Part shown: in pieces, positions 1 to 8,461 of the stretch | Layout of the letters: every line of letters begins with the position of its first letter | How positions within the stretch are numbered: the stretch's first letter is position 1 | From: CAWCUU01 sp963798855 | GTDB taxonomy: Bacteria; Gemmatimonadota; Gemmatimonadetes; Longimicrobiales; RSA9 | Assembly: GCA_963798855.1 (NCBI GenBank) | Contig: CAWCUU010000003.1 | Location: 248,001-312,000 of the forward strand | Length of the DNA stretch: 64,000 nucleotides | Direction: 5' to 3' | Position numbers and translations under genes: made by a program | Notes under the pieces: model-generated | Databases searched by the model: none | What the model was told of the DNA's origin: nothing | Seen by the model: the letters and a program-made list of their open reading frames with translations, nothing else

Positions 1-358
1 TTCCCGACGCCGCGACCGACATGCTGGAAGGGTCCAGCGTCACGACGTCGATCGGCACCGGCTGGAAGTAGGAGCCGTTCGCGCCGGGCTCCAGTCCGAA
101 CGCGCGCAGCTGGCTAGCCAGATACGCCGACGCGAGTCGGCCGCCGCGTGTCGCCGGCGCGCGGCCTTCCAACAGATCCGACGAGAGGAAGCGCAGATAG
201 CCATCGATCTCGTTCGCCGTGATCGCCGACTCGGACCCTACCCCGCCCGGAGGTGCGGTGACAAGCGTACCCTGGCCGAGCGCCGGCAGCGGGATCGAGG
301 CGGAGGCAGCCGCCAGCAACAGCGCCGCGGCCCGACGGCGCGGAATGGTTCCGGTCAT
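1..358 (-). CDS. M28-family metallopeptidase, N-terminal part (cut by window edge)
   Basis: Only the first 119 residues lie in the window; the gene runs off the left edge. A signal peptide is visible: basic start (MTGTIPRRR), hydrophobic Ala/Leu stretch, and an ALGQ cleavage-like site near residue 29. The mature part has the segment DGYLRFLSSDLLEGRAP followed by TRGG and a helix ending in FGLEPG, which is the usual N-terminal signature of exported zinc aminopeptidases of family M28. The zinc ligands would lie outside the window. ATG at 358 has a GGGAG ribosome site just after the efp stop, 13 bases away, so it is probably co-transcribed with efp. Family assignment rests on the N-terminal signature alone. 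Confidence 0.75.
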   Translation of the reverse strand, partial: MTGTIPRRRAAALLLAAASASIPLPALGQGTLVTAPPGGVGSESAITANEIDGYLRFLSSDLLEGRAPATRGGRLASAYLASQLRAFGLEPGANGSYFQPVPIDVVTLDPSSMSVAASG

Positions 359-371
359 CGCAGTCGCTCCC

Positions 372-938
372 TTACTTGAGGACCCTCTCCAGGTATTTCT
401 CCTCGGCCGGATCGACCCGCACGGTGTCGCCGACACCGACGAACGAGGGTACCTGCACGGTCGCGCCGTTTTCCAGCGTCGCGGGCTTCGTCAACGCGGA
501 CTTCGTCGCGCCCTGCACGGCCGGCTCGGTCTGCGTCACCTTGAGCTCGAGCGACTTCGGCAGATCGATGCCGATCGGCTTCGTGTTGTAGAACTCCGCC
601 TGGATCGTCATCCCTTCGGACAGCCACTTCCCCGCCTCGCCGATCGCCTCCTCGTCCAGCGGGACCTGCTCGAAGCTGTTCGTGTTCATGAAATGGTAGA
701 TCTGCCCGTCGTAGTACAGGTACTGCAGGTCGTGCGTCTCGAGCGTGGCGCGATCGACGGTGTCGGCGGCGCGGAACCGGTGTTCGAACTGATTGCCGGT
801 GCGCAGATTGCGCAGCTTCGCCTGCACGAACGCGCGCAGGTTGCCGGGCGTGTGGTGATGGAAGTCGATGACGCGGCACGGATCGCCATCCATCACGATG
901 ACGTTGCCGCGCCGGATCTGGGTCGCGTTGATCGCCAT
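372..938 (-). CDS. efp: Elongation factor P
   Basis: 188 residues, the normal EF-P length, with the KOW-like N-terminal barrel and two OB folds. EF-P binds between the P and E sites of the ribosome and relieves stalling at polyproline stretches. Conserved segments include YLYYDGQIYHFMN and PSFVGVGDTVRVDP. The tip loop that carries the modified Lys34 in E. coli or Arg32 in Pseudomonas reads HTPGNLRAF here, so Asn33 sits at the tip; none of the known Lys or Arg modification routes would fit directly. ATG at 938 is preceded by GGAG. It ends 13 bases before the M28 peptidase gene. Confidence 0.97.
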   Translation of the reverse strand: MAINATQIRRGNVIVMDGDPCRVIDFHHHTPGNLRAFVQAKLRNLRTGNQFEHRFRAADTVDRATLETHDLQYLYYDGQIYHFMNTNSFEQVPLDEEAIGEAGKWLSEGMTIQAEFYNTKPIGIDLPKSLELKVTQTEPAVQGATKSALTKPATLENGATVQVPSFVGVGDTVRVDPAEEKYLERVLK

Positions 939-1000
939 TCAAGGGCTCCGCCGAAGGCGTGTTGCGGCCGATGCGGAAAGCTGACGAACCGACCGCGGGA

Positions 1001-1022
1001 ACAGCCAAAGAATCTGGCTGAA
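1001..1022 (-). terminator. Possible weak hairpin terminator after the hydrolase gene
   Basis: CAGCCA (1002-1007) and TGGCTG (1015-1020) form a 6-bp stem with a 7-base loop in an unusually AT-rich patch between the hydrolase stop (1069) and the efp start (938). Only a short T stretch follows on the minus strand, so it could equally be part of the efp leader. Confidence 0.25.
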
Positions 1023-1068
1023 AGAACTCGATCGCTCAAGTCCTCGCGGGAGCGGGCGCGGGCGGGAC

Positions 1069-1959
1069 TCAGCTTCCCGTGTCGGCATCATCTAAGGACC
1101 GAGCGCAAAGCCACGCGACGATGCGCGGCCAGATCTCGTGCATCGCCGCACGGCTCACGACGAGCCCCGGGTGGTCGAAATCCACCGAGAAGCCCGTGCT
1201 GCGGCCGCACTCGAGGAACGTGCGATCGTCGCCCCCCAGCAGATCGAACAACGCGCGGCAGGCGTGCGGCGGCGCGAACGTGCGGTCGCCGCTACCGGCG
1301 ACGATCAGCGCCGGGATCCGCAGCAGCCCCAGCCGCTCGCCGTAGTCGATCCCGTCATCGCCGCGCCAGTGACCCTCGATGTTCCACGTCATCCACTGCT
1401 CCATCACACCGGCCATCTCGTCCTCCGGGCCGAGACCCAGGCTGCGGGCGGGAAAGCGGCCGAGGAGGCGCGACAGCGCACGGATCGAGTGCGCGGCAAG
1501 ACCCCGCCAGCGCTGCAGCCAGGGGACCGGAGTTCCCACGATCACGACGCCGGCAACCGTTGCCGCGAGCTCGGGGTCGGCGGCGAGCCCGGCCAGGATC
1601 GCCGCACCGCCGGCCGAGTGGCCGATAAGGAAGGGGGGCGTAGCGGCGGACACGACGACGGCGCGGATCGCCGCCGGCACATCGTGATGGGCCCAGTCGT
1701 CGAAGTCCCAGCGCTCGTCGCCGCGCGGCCGCTGGCTCGCACCGTGGCCTCTCGGGTCGAGCACCCACGGCTCGAATCCGGCGCGCGCCAGTGCACGCGC
1801 GAACCCCGTGCCGCGGGTGCCGAGCCAGAACGTGTGGTTGGAGAAGGTCCCGGGCACGAGCAGCACACGCGGAGAGCCGGGTTCCGGAAGGCGATGGAGT
1901 GCGAGCTGCACGCCGTCGGCCGCGTCGATCCGCTCGATGCGCGGCGCGGCGGCGCTCAC
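1069..1959 (-). CDS. Alpha/beta hydrolase
   Basis: 296 residues with an alpha/beta hydrolase fold. Strand-turn LLVPGTFSNHTFW gives the oxyanion region, the nucleophile elbow is GHSAGG (Ser), GSGDRTF is the late acidic segment, and a late His lies in SVDFDHPG. The fold resembles esterases and lipases acting on lipophilic esters; the substrate cannot be told. GTG at 1959 overlaps the stop of the upstream lipid kinase (GTGA), so the two are translationally coupled, which hints at a role in lipid turnover. The reading frame stays open upstream through the kinase gene, but the conserved domain begins right after this GTG. Confidence 0.8.
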   Translation of the reverse strand: MSAAAPRIERIDAADGVQLALHRLPEPGSPRVLLVPGTFSNHTFWLGTRGTGFARALARAGFEPWVLDPRGHGASQRPRGDERWDFDDWAHHDVPAAIRAVVVSAATPPFLIGHSAGGAAILAGLAADPELAATVAGVVIVGTPVPWLQRWRGLAAHSIRALSRLLGRFPARSLGLGPEDEMAGVMEQWMTWNIEGHWRGDDGIDYGERLGLLRIPALIVAGSGDRTFAPPHACRALFDLLGGDDRTFLECGRSTGFSVDFDHPGLVVSRAAMHEIWPRIVAWLCARSLDDADTGS

Positions 1960-2879
1960 GGCACGAGGATCCTCGCTCCGTGGCGGATGGAGCGGGCGAC
2001 GATCGGCGTCGTGCCGGCGGGATCGCCATCGATCTGCACGCCTATCGTGGGCTCGGCCTCGATCGTCACCTCCTGCGCCTGGAGATGGACGAGCGGCCCT
2101 TCCTGCCGGAACTGACGCCTCGCCGCGCGCCAGAGAACCGAGGCGATGCCGACCGGTGAGCCCGGGGCGATGATCAGGACGTCGAGCAGGCCGTCCTGCC
2201 ACGTCGGCCCGGGACCGGGCGCGAGAGGTAGGCGCAGACCTAGATAAGGCGCGAAGAGCTCGGCCATGTTGGCGAGCATCACCGAGGCGGCGCGGACCTC
2301 GATCTCGCGGCCATCGGCGGTGATGCGGAAGTTGCTCGGCGTGACGTTCAGAACCTCGCGCAGCGACGCGATCACGTACGCGGCGAAGCCGAAGCGTTCC
2401 TTCAGGGGCCGCGTCGCGGCGGCCATGACGGCGGCATCGTAACCCGCACCGGCGACCAGCGCGAAGCACCGCTCACCGACGCGTCCGAGGTCGAGCGGCG
2501 CCGGCGTGCCGTTCACCGCGACGTCCACCGCCGCCTCGAGGCCCCGCGGGATGCCGAGGTTCTGCGCCACCTGGTTCGCCGTGCCTCGCGGAATCAGTGC
2601 GAGCGGAACGTCCGTACCGCCGAGGCCGGTCGCCACCTCCGCGAGCGTGCCATCTCCGCCGGCGACGCAGCAGGCGCGGTACCCCAGCCGCGCGGCGCTG
2701 GCGGCCAGCTCGGTCGCGTGCCCTGCTCGCTGCGTCTCGACGATGTCGAATGAAGCGCCACGTGCGGCGAACGCACCGCCGATCAGTCGCCTCAGTCGCG
2801 CGGGATCGTCCTGTCCGGCGGCGGGATTGACCACGATGAGCGTGCGGCCGGCGTAGGGGCCGGCCGCAGGATCCGTCAA
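1956..2879 (-). CDS. Diacylglycerol/sphingosine kinase-like lipid kinase (YegS/DagK family)
   Basis: 307 residues, normal for bacterial soluble lipid kinases. The N-terminal phosphate-binding segment VVNPAAG, the ATP-site motif GGDGTLAEV and PRGTANQVAQ are all present, as is the second-domain segment DLGRVGERCFALVAGAGYDA. It would transfer phosphate from ATP to a lipid alcohol at the inner membrane face. The first available start is TTG at 2879, only a few residues before the domain; no clear ribosome site is seen. The stop overlaps the GTG of the hydrolase gene. Confidence 0.88.
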   Translation of the reverse strand: MTDPAAGPYAGRTLIVVNPAAGQDDPARLRRLIGGAFAARGASFDIVETQRAGHATELAASAARLGYRACCVAGGDGTLAEVATGLGGTDVPLALIPRGTANQVAQNLGIPRGLEAAVDVAVNGTPAPLDLGRVGERCFALVAGAGYDAAVMAAATRPLKERFGFAAYVIASLREVLNVTPSNFRITADGREIEVRAASVMLANMAELFAPYLGLRLPLAPGPGPTWQDGLLDVLIIAPGSPVGIASVLWRAARRQFRQEGPLVHLQAQEVTIEAEPTIGVQIDGDPAGTTPIVARSIRHGARILVP

Positions 2880-2939
2880 CGGCGAGCCGAAACCGCTGGC
2901 CTGGCGGACCGCCCGGGTCTTCAGGATCGCCCGCTTCGC

Positions 2940-3809
2940 TCAGGTGCGCGCGGGCGTCTGGTGCGCCAGCTCCTCGAGCCGGGCGATCCGCTCCTCGGTC
3001 GGCGGGTGTGTGCTGAAGAGCTGGAACAGCCCCATCCCCTTCGAGCCCGCGAGTGGATTCACGATCGCGAGCTGAGCCGCGGCGGGATTCACGCGCATCG
3101 GGATCCGATGCGCGTACTCGTCCATCCGTCGCAGCGCCTCCGCGAGCGCCAGCGGCTTGCCCGAGATCTCCGCACCGGCGCGATCCGCCTGGTACTCGTT
3201 CTGGCGACTGATCGCGAAGTGCAGGATCATCGCCGCGACCGGCGCGACGATCGCGATCGCCAGCAGCTCGAGTCCGCCGCCACCCCGCTCGTCACGTCCG
3301 CCGAAGCCGCCGAAGATCGCACCCCACCGCGCCACATAGCCGAGCATCGAGATCGCGCCCGCCATCGTCGCCGCGATCGTGCCGACGAGCATGTGGTGGT
3401 GCTTCACGTGACCGAGCTCGTGCGCGGTGACCCCCTCCAGCTCATCCGCCGGGATCAGCTCGAGGATACCCTGCGTGAAGCAGACCACCGCGTGCTGCGG
3501 GTTCCGTCCCGTTGCGAACGCGTTCGGCTGACGGCTCGGCGAGATCGCGATCACCGGCATGGGCAGCCCCGCACGGCGGCGCAGTCGGTCCACCATCCGG
3601 TACAGCTCCGGTGCATCCGCCTCGACCACCGTCTTCGCGCCATACATGCGGAGCACCATCCGGTCGCTCCACCAATACATCGCGAAGTTCATCACGGCGG
3701 CGATCGCGAAGAACATCAGCGCTCCGCTCTGGCCACCGATCCAGCCGCCGAGCAGCACGAGCAGCGCAGTCAGCGCCGCCATCAGCAAGAAGACCTTCAC
3801 GCCCGTCAT
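2940..3809 (-). CDS. htpX: HtpX-like M48 membrane zinc protease
   Basis: 289 residues. Two N-terminal membrane segments (about 5-25 and 30-48), the zinc motif HELGH, a further hydrophobic pair, and the downstream glutamate ligand in NEYQADRAG are in the order seen in HtpX, which degrades misfolded inner-membrane proteins facing the cytoplasm. FSTHPPTEERIARL near the C terminus is also typical of the family. A strong AGGAGG lies ahead of ATG 3809. It follows the TamB-like gene after 132 bases and may share its transcript. Confidence 0.95.
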   Translation of the reverse strand: MTGVKVFLLMAALTALLVLLGGWIGGQSGALMFFAIAAVMNFAMYWWSDRMVLRMYGAKTVVEADAPELYRMVDRLRRRAGLPMPVIAISPSRQPNAFATGRNPQHAVVCFTQGILELIPADELEGVTAHELGHVKHHHMLVGTIAATMAGAISMLGYVARWGAIFGGFGGRDERGGGGLELLAIAIVAPVAAMILHFAISRQNEYQADRAGAEISGKPLALAEALRRMDEYAHRIPMRVNPAAAQLAIVNPLAGSKGMGLFQLFSTHPPTEERIARLEELAHQTPART

Positions 3810-3941
3810 TTCGATTCCTCCTGGAACCTCCGATTCCGATGAAGATACCCCCGTCGGGGAGGCGGGTCCAGAATTCGGGGCGCGAAGACGAGATCCTTCG
3901 CGCCTTCCCGCGGCCCGTCCTTCCGCGCGCCGGCGCGCGCC

Positions 3942-5120
3942 TCAGCTCCCCGGACCCTGCACCCGCAGCGACCCGACTTTCAGCCCCTGCATCGGGATGT
4001 TGCCCGGGATGAGGCTGTCGATGACCTCGAGGTCGAGCGGTTCCGCGCGCAGGTCGGCCTGCGTGAAGTAGGACGAGTCGCCGGTCACGATCCCGACGGA
4101 GCCGGTGACGTGCGTCCCCGGTGCGGTGAACGACATGTCGTGCGCGTACCAGAGGGTCTGCTGCGGAGTGACGGTGCGGATCCTCAGCGTGAGCTGTCCG
4201 CTGCCACGGTCGGGCAGGTCCGGGCTCAGCCACTGCATATCGGACAGCGTCACGTGCGAGCCCTGCAGCTCCACGTCCAGGGCCATGCTCGGGTGCGTCG
4301 TGACCCGTCCGACCGCCGAGAAGCGTGACTCGGGCAGCTGGATCCGGTCGAAATCGAAAGATACCAGCGAGTCGCGGAGCGTGAGCGTGCCGTGCAGCCC
4401 ACGCAGGTCGAAGGGCGTGTCCCAAACGTATCCGCGGGTGTCGAGATCACCGATCTCGAACAGACGCCCCTCCTCGGAAGGCGAGCTGACGAGCAGGCGC
4501 GGCAGATCCGCCTGCAGGTCCTGGAACCGGAACTCCCGGTCCATACCTCCCGGCACTTCCGTGAGTAGCATTCGCGCGGCGTCGGAGGGGCGGAACGTCG
4601 TCGCATCCGGCTCGAAAGGGAAGCGGACGATCGCACTACCGTCGATGATGCGCATGCCGCCGATCACGATCAGCTGCGGCTGACCGGCCGGCTTCGACTG
4701 GGGCGTGGGTGGACCGGCGAGGATGCGCGCGAAGTTCCAGGTCGTGTCGCCGGGCAGCATCTCGATGATGATGCGGGGGCGGTACAGCCGCATGCGGTCG
4801 AAGATCACGCGGCCGCCGACGAGCGTGCGCCAATCGTAGGACAGGTCGACGCTGTCCGCATCGAGGAAGGGACGTCCGTCCGGGCCGTGGATCGTCACGT
4901 CGTGAAGGTCGACGCCGCCGAGAAGCCCGCCCCGACTCGTGATGGTCCCGATGCGGACGTCGCCGTTCAGACCGTTGGTGACCGTGCTCAGCACGTAGCG
5001 TCCGACCCGCTCGACGCCGAAGCGGGTACGCGTCAGCACGAACACCGCGACGACCACCACAGCGATCACGACCGCGAACGCGCCCAGCACCCACACCGCG
5101 AACCGCCGCTTCCTCGCCAC
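3942..5120 (-). CDS. AsmA/TamB-like envelope protein (short)
   Basis: 392 residues. One N-terminal membrane anchor (about 8-29) is followed by a beta-rich region that matches the start of AsmA/TamB-type proteins: VERVGRYVLSTVTNGLNGDV, DLHDVTIHGPDGRPFLDADS, WRTLVGGRVIFDRMRLYRP. Such proteins span the periplasm and help move lipids or outer membrane proteins. TamB proteins usually exceed 1000 residues; this one stops after about 390, and the 132 bases to htpX do not hold more of it. It is either a short family member or a truncated gene. It starts 20 bases after the metallophosphoesterase stop. Confidence 0.75.
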   Translation of the reverse strand: MARKRRFAVWVLGAFAVVIAVVVVAVFVLTRTRFGVERVGRYVLSTVTNGLNGDVRIGTITSRGGLLGGVDLHDVTIHGPDGRPFLDADSVDLSYDWRTLVGGRVIFDRMRLYRPRIIIEMLPGDTTWNFARILAGPPTPQSKPAGQPQLIVIGGMRIIDGSAIVRFPFEPDATTFRPSDAARMLLTEVPGGMDREFRFQDLQADLPRLLVSSPSEEGRLFEIGDLDTRGYVWDTPFDLRGLHGTLTLRDSLVSFDFDRIQLPESRFSAVGRVTTHPSMALDVELQGSHVTLSDMQWLSPDLPDRGSGQLTLRIRTVTPQQTLWYAHDMSFTAPGTHVTGSVGIVTGDSSYFTQADLRAEPLDLEVIDSLIPGNIPMQGLKVGSLRVQGPGS

Positions 5121-5139
5121 CTCGCTCCTCTCCGCCCCG

Positions 5140-6075
5140 CTAACGCGCCGCGTCGGGCCGTGCGGCCCGCGCGGGGCTCACCCGCTCCGTGGGACCTCGA
5201 CCGTCGTCGTCCCCGTGCCACTCCTGTGCCACTGCATCGGGGGGTTGGCTCAGGAAAGCGCGTCCGAAGCGCGGGAAGATGTGCCGGCTCACGGGCGCAA
5301 AGCCAGCGGCCTCCTCGAAGTGCATGTAATGGGTGATGCGGATCAGATCGTCGCCGACCCGGACGAGGTTGAACGAGTTCTTCTCGCGCTCGCGAGCACG
5401 GCCACGCCGCAATGTGGTCGTGCCGGACTGCACGATGATCACGCCATGCTCGCGCTCTACCCCCGGATGCACGTCGAGCGAGTTGCCAATGTAGGCGCGG
5501 TGCAGATGCCCGCCCATGATCATGTCGACGCCCATCTCCTGGAAGCGCTCGAGTGCCTCGCGGGCTCCCGGCATGACCTCGCCGCCCTCGTAGTCCGGCG
5601 CGGGCGCGAAGTGATGGTGCGCGACGACAATGCGAGCCTCGTCCGCCGACGTTGCGCGAAACGCCTCGGCACAGTATTCGAGGTCCCGCGGCTCGATCCG
5701 GCCGTTCGTCAGCGCGCGCAGCGGCGCCGTCGTATTCAGCGCGACGATCGTGGCGCCGTCCAGGCGAAGCACGGACTGCAGCTCCTCGGCGATCGACTCG
5801 CGGTAGTTCCTGTACGGCTCGAAGACCCGTTCGAAGAGGCGGTAGAGCGGCACGTCGTGATTGCCCGGGATGACCACCTGAGGCACCGAAGGCAGGCGGT
5901 CCAGGAACTCGCGCGCGGCGCGGAACTGCTCGCGCTTCGCCCGCTGCGTGAAATCGCCGCTCGCGACGATGACATCCGGCTCCAGCTCCTCGGCCGCCCG
6001 CAGAAGCGCCTCGCCCAGGTCGGGGATGAACGGCGGCCCGAAGTGCAGGTCGGAGATGTGAAGCAGCGTCAACAT
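5140..6075 (-). CDS. Calcineurin-like metallophosphoesterase
   Basis: 311 residues. All metal-binding motifs of the family are in order: DLHF (in HISDLHFG), GDFTQ, GNHD, a later VVAHHHF and GGHLHRA. These coordinate two metal ions and hydrolyse a phosphoester, often a cyclic nucleotide or nucleotide-lipid; the substrate is not evident. The start is ATG 6075, overlapping the tsaD stop by seven bases; the frame is open further upstream but only over the end of tsaD. Confidence 0.88.
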   Translation of the reverse strand: MLTLLHISDLHFGPPFIPDLGEALLRAAEELEPDVIVASGDFTQRAKREQFRAAREFLDRLPSVPQVVIPGNHDVPLYRLFERVFEPYRNYRESIAEELQSVLRLDGATIVALNTTAPLRALTNGRIEPRDLEYCAEAFRATSADEARIVVAHHHFAPAPDYEGGEVMPGAREALERFQEMGVDMIMGGHLHRAYIGNSLDVHPGVEREHGVIIVQSGTTTLRRGRAREREKNSFNLVRVGDDLIRITHYMHFEEAAGFAPVSRHIFPRFGRAFLSQPPDAVAQEWHGDDDGRGPTERVSPARAARPDAAR

Positions 6076-7124
6076 GCGCGGCGCTCCAGCCCGGGAAACG
6101 GCAGATCCGCCCGCGCGGTGGCATCCAGGCCGGCGCATTCGCCCCGCCGGAAGTGGAAGAGCGCCGTACGGGCGATCATCGCTGCGTTGTCCGTTGCAAG
6201 GCGCGGGCTAGGATGGAAGAGGACGCCGCCGGCGCCGAGTCGAGCGGAGAGTCGCGTCCGCAGCGCGCGGCTCGCCGCGACCCCACCGCCGAGCAGGACC
6301 CTCGCGCACTCCTTCTCCTCCACGGCCCGGAGCGTCTTCTCCACGAGAACGTCCACGACGGCCGCCTGGAAGGACGCGGCGAGATCGGCGACGTGGCGCT
6401 CCAGCGTGCCCGCCGACTCCAGCTCCCGCACGCGGTTGAGCACGGCCGTCTTCAGCCCGCTGAAGGAGAAGTCGTAGTAGTCGGGGTCGCCCGGCCGCTG
6501 CGAGGACGCCAGCATCGGGCGCGGAAAGCTGTGCGCGGCGGAATCGCCATTCCGGGCGACCCGCTCGATCACCGGGCCGCCGGGATAGCCGAGCCCCAGG
6601 ATCTTCGCGACCTTGTCGAAGGCCTCGCCGGCGGCGTCGTCCCGCGTCTCGCCGAGCAGCTCGTAGCGGCCCCATTCGGAAGCCCAGAGCAGCAGGGTGT
6701 GGCCTCCGGATACGAGCAGCGCGACGAACGGCGGCTCGGCGGCGGGATCCTCGAGCAATGTCGCGAACAGGTGAGCCTCCATATGGTGCACCGCGACGAG
6801 CGGCCGATCAATGCCGTAGGCGACTGCCTTGGCCCAGGTCAGCCCGACGAGCAGCGCCCCGATCAGGCCGGGGCCCGCCGTGGCGCCGATCACGTCGATA
6901 TCCTTCAGCGAGACGCCCGCCTGGCGCAGTGCATCATCGGCGACGCGGTCAATGACGCGCAGGTGCGCGCGCGAGGCCAGCTCCGGCACGACGCCGCCGT
7001 ACACGCGGTGTACATCCTGGGACAGGATGGTGTGGCCGAGCACCTCGCCCTCGCCGCGGAGCACGGCCGCCGAAGTCTCATCGCAGGAAGTTTCGACGCC
7101 GAGGACGAGCGGCGCGTCCGGCAT
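6069..7124 (-). CDS. tsaD: tRNA N6-threonylcarbamoyltransferase TsaD
   Basis: 351 residues of the ASKHA fold. TsaD transfers the threonylcarbamoyl group to A37 of ANN-decoding tRNAs. Visible motifs are GVETSCDETSAAV at the N terminus, the metal-binding His pair in VHHMEAH, the SGGHTLL loop and GGGVAASRALR plus TDNAAMIA near the end. The ATG at 7124 shares one base with the stop of the upstream ybbR-like gene (TGATG). Confidence 0.97.
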   Translation of the reverse strand: MPDAPLVLGVETSCDETSAAVLRGEGEVLGHTILSQDVHRVYGGVVPELASRAHLRVIDRVADDALRQAGVSLKDIDVIGATAGPGLIGALLVGLTWAKAVAYGIDRPLVAVHHMEAHLFATLLEDPAAEPPFVALLVSGGHTLLLWASEWGRYELLGETRDDAAGEAFDKVAKILGLGYPGGPVIERVARNGDSAAHSFPRPMLASSQRPGDPDYYDFSFSGLKTAVLNRVRELESAGTLERHVADLAASFQAAVVDVLVEKTLRAVEEKECARVLLGGGVAASRALRTRLSARLGAGGVLFHPSPRLATDNAAMIARTALFHFRRGECAGLDATARADLPFPGLERRAC

Positions 7125-7897
7125 CAGCGGCCCGGCTTCGCGTCGGCGGTCGCCGGCCGGGCGGAAGCGGAGGTGTCCGGCCGCACGGTGTCGGCGGGGA
7201 GCGTGTCCGTGTTGAGAAGGCTGTCGGGCAGCGTCAGCGCCGGCACGATCGCGGTCACGCGGCGCGGCGACACGAGGACCCCGTCCGTGGCGCTCGTGTC
7301 CACGGGCACCTGCAGGGTTTCGGCCGCCATCAGCCCGGTGAGGTCGATCGGCTCGAGCGGCACGGAGTCCAGCGCTGCGAGCCGATTGCGGGAGCCGCTG
7401 ACCCGAACCATGGCCGGATCGGTCGTGATAGGGCCGATCAGCCGGACGCCGGGGCGCAACTCGCCGTGGACCCGGATCGCGAGCGGCTTCAGCGCGTTCT
7501 CGACCCGCTCGAAGTGCAGCACGACCCTCGACGGATTCACCTCGACGACCCGTCCCTCCTCCACGCGGCCACCGATCCGCACCATGCCGCGGTCGAGGTC
7601 CTGCACCCGCGTACTGTCCTCAATGTTCTCGACCGGAAGGACGAGACGCATCGGCTCCGCCGCGAGGCGGCCGAGCTCCCGGTAGCTACCGGCGACCACG
7701 ACACTGACCGTTCCCGGCGCGGGTCGGCCGGACAGGATCCAGCCGGGATCATCGACGATCACGTCCACCGGTACCTCACCGAACGTGGTTCGGGCGGGGG
7801 CGTCGGCGCGCACTACGCTCCACAGCAGGATCGCGAGGCCGAGGGCGGCGAGCTTGAGCGAGAGGTTGTGGGTCACGATCTCCGGGAAGAGGGCCAC
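7124..7897 (-). CDS. YbbR-like (CdaR-like) domain protein
   Basis: 257 residues with one N-terminal membrane anchor (about 12-29, preceded by THNLSLKLAALG, the family hallmark) and two to three YbbR beta-domains in the periplasm. YbbR/CdaR proteins regulate the diadenylate cyclase CdaA in some bacteria, but no cyclase gene is present here. The C terminus is a Thr/Asp/Ala-rich tail. The start is GTG 7897 with GGAGG seven bases upstream, overlapping the tlpA end. Confidence 0.85.
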   Translation of the reverse strand: MALFPEIVTHNLSLKLAALGLAILLWSVVRADAPARTTFGEVPVDVIVDDPGWILSGRPAPGTVSVVVAGSYRELGRLAAEPMRLVLPVENIEDSTRVQDLDRGMVRIGGRVEEGRVVEVNPSRVVLHFERVENALKPLAIRVHGELRPGVRLIGPITTDPAMVRVSGSRNRLAALDSVPLEPIDLTGLMAAETLQVPVDTSATDGVLVSPRRVTAIVPALTLPDSLLNTDTLPADTVRPDTSASARPATADAKPGR

Positions 7898-7900
7898 CGG

Positions 7901-8461
7901 CTAATCCTCCACCAGCTGGCGAATCCGCTCGGCAAGATCCCCCTGATCCCAGGCCCGGCCGCCGATCACCTTGTCCCGGATCATGCCGCGTCGATCAATG
8001 ACGAGCGTGGTCGGCAGCCCCGTGATGCCGAACATGTCCTCGATCCGACCTCGAGGATCCAGCAGCACGGGAAAAGTGACGCCCATGTTGTTGATGAACG
8101 TGGAGACTCCCGGCCGCACGGCTTCGACTCCGCCGAGCTGCCCCGGAAGCTCGTCCACGCTGATCGCCACCACCTCCAGCCCGCGAGGGCCGAGCCTCCG
8201 ATACAGCCGCTCCAGCGACGGCATCTCCATCCGGCACGGTGGACACCACGTCGCCCACACGTTCAGGATCACCACCTTGCCTCGCAGCGCATCGATCCGA
8301 AGGGTGTCACCCCGCAGCGACGGAGCCGCGTACTCCGGCATGCGCCCTCCCACCCCGGGAGGCAGGTTCACGTCGTGGTGCGACCAGCCCAGCGCGATCA
8401 GCACGCCGAGCCCGACCACCACGACGACCGGTACGATCGCACTCCGCACACGCTCCATCAT
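7901..8461 (-). CDS. TlpA-like membrane-anchored thioredoxin
   Basis: 186 residues: one N-terminal membrane helix (about 6-24), then a periplasmic thioredoxin fold with the redox motif WATWCPPC and the cis-proline segment GLPTTLVID. Proteins of this type reduce disulfides in the periplasm, for example on apocytochromes. Two ATG codons stand in tandem (8461 and 8458); the first overlaps the stop of the PASTA gene (TGATG). Confidence 0.9.
   Translation of the reverse strand: MMERVRSAIVPVVVVVGLGVLIALGWSHHDVNLPPGVGGRMPEYAAPSLRGDTLRIDALRGKVVILNVWATWCPPCRMEMPSLERLYRRLGPRGLEVVAISVDELPGQLGGVEAVRPGVSTFINNMGVTFPVLLDPRGRIEDMFGITGLPTTLVIDRRGMIRDKVIGGRAWDQGDLAERIRQLVED

Noticed and set aside
219..1628. 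Long plus-strand frames across efp and the hydrolase gene
   Set aside because: Antisense frames in GC-rich codons; the minus-strand genes carry conserved motifs and the plus frames have none.
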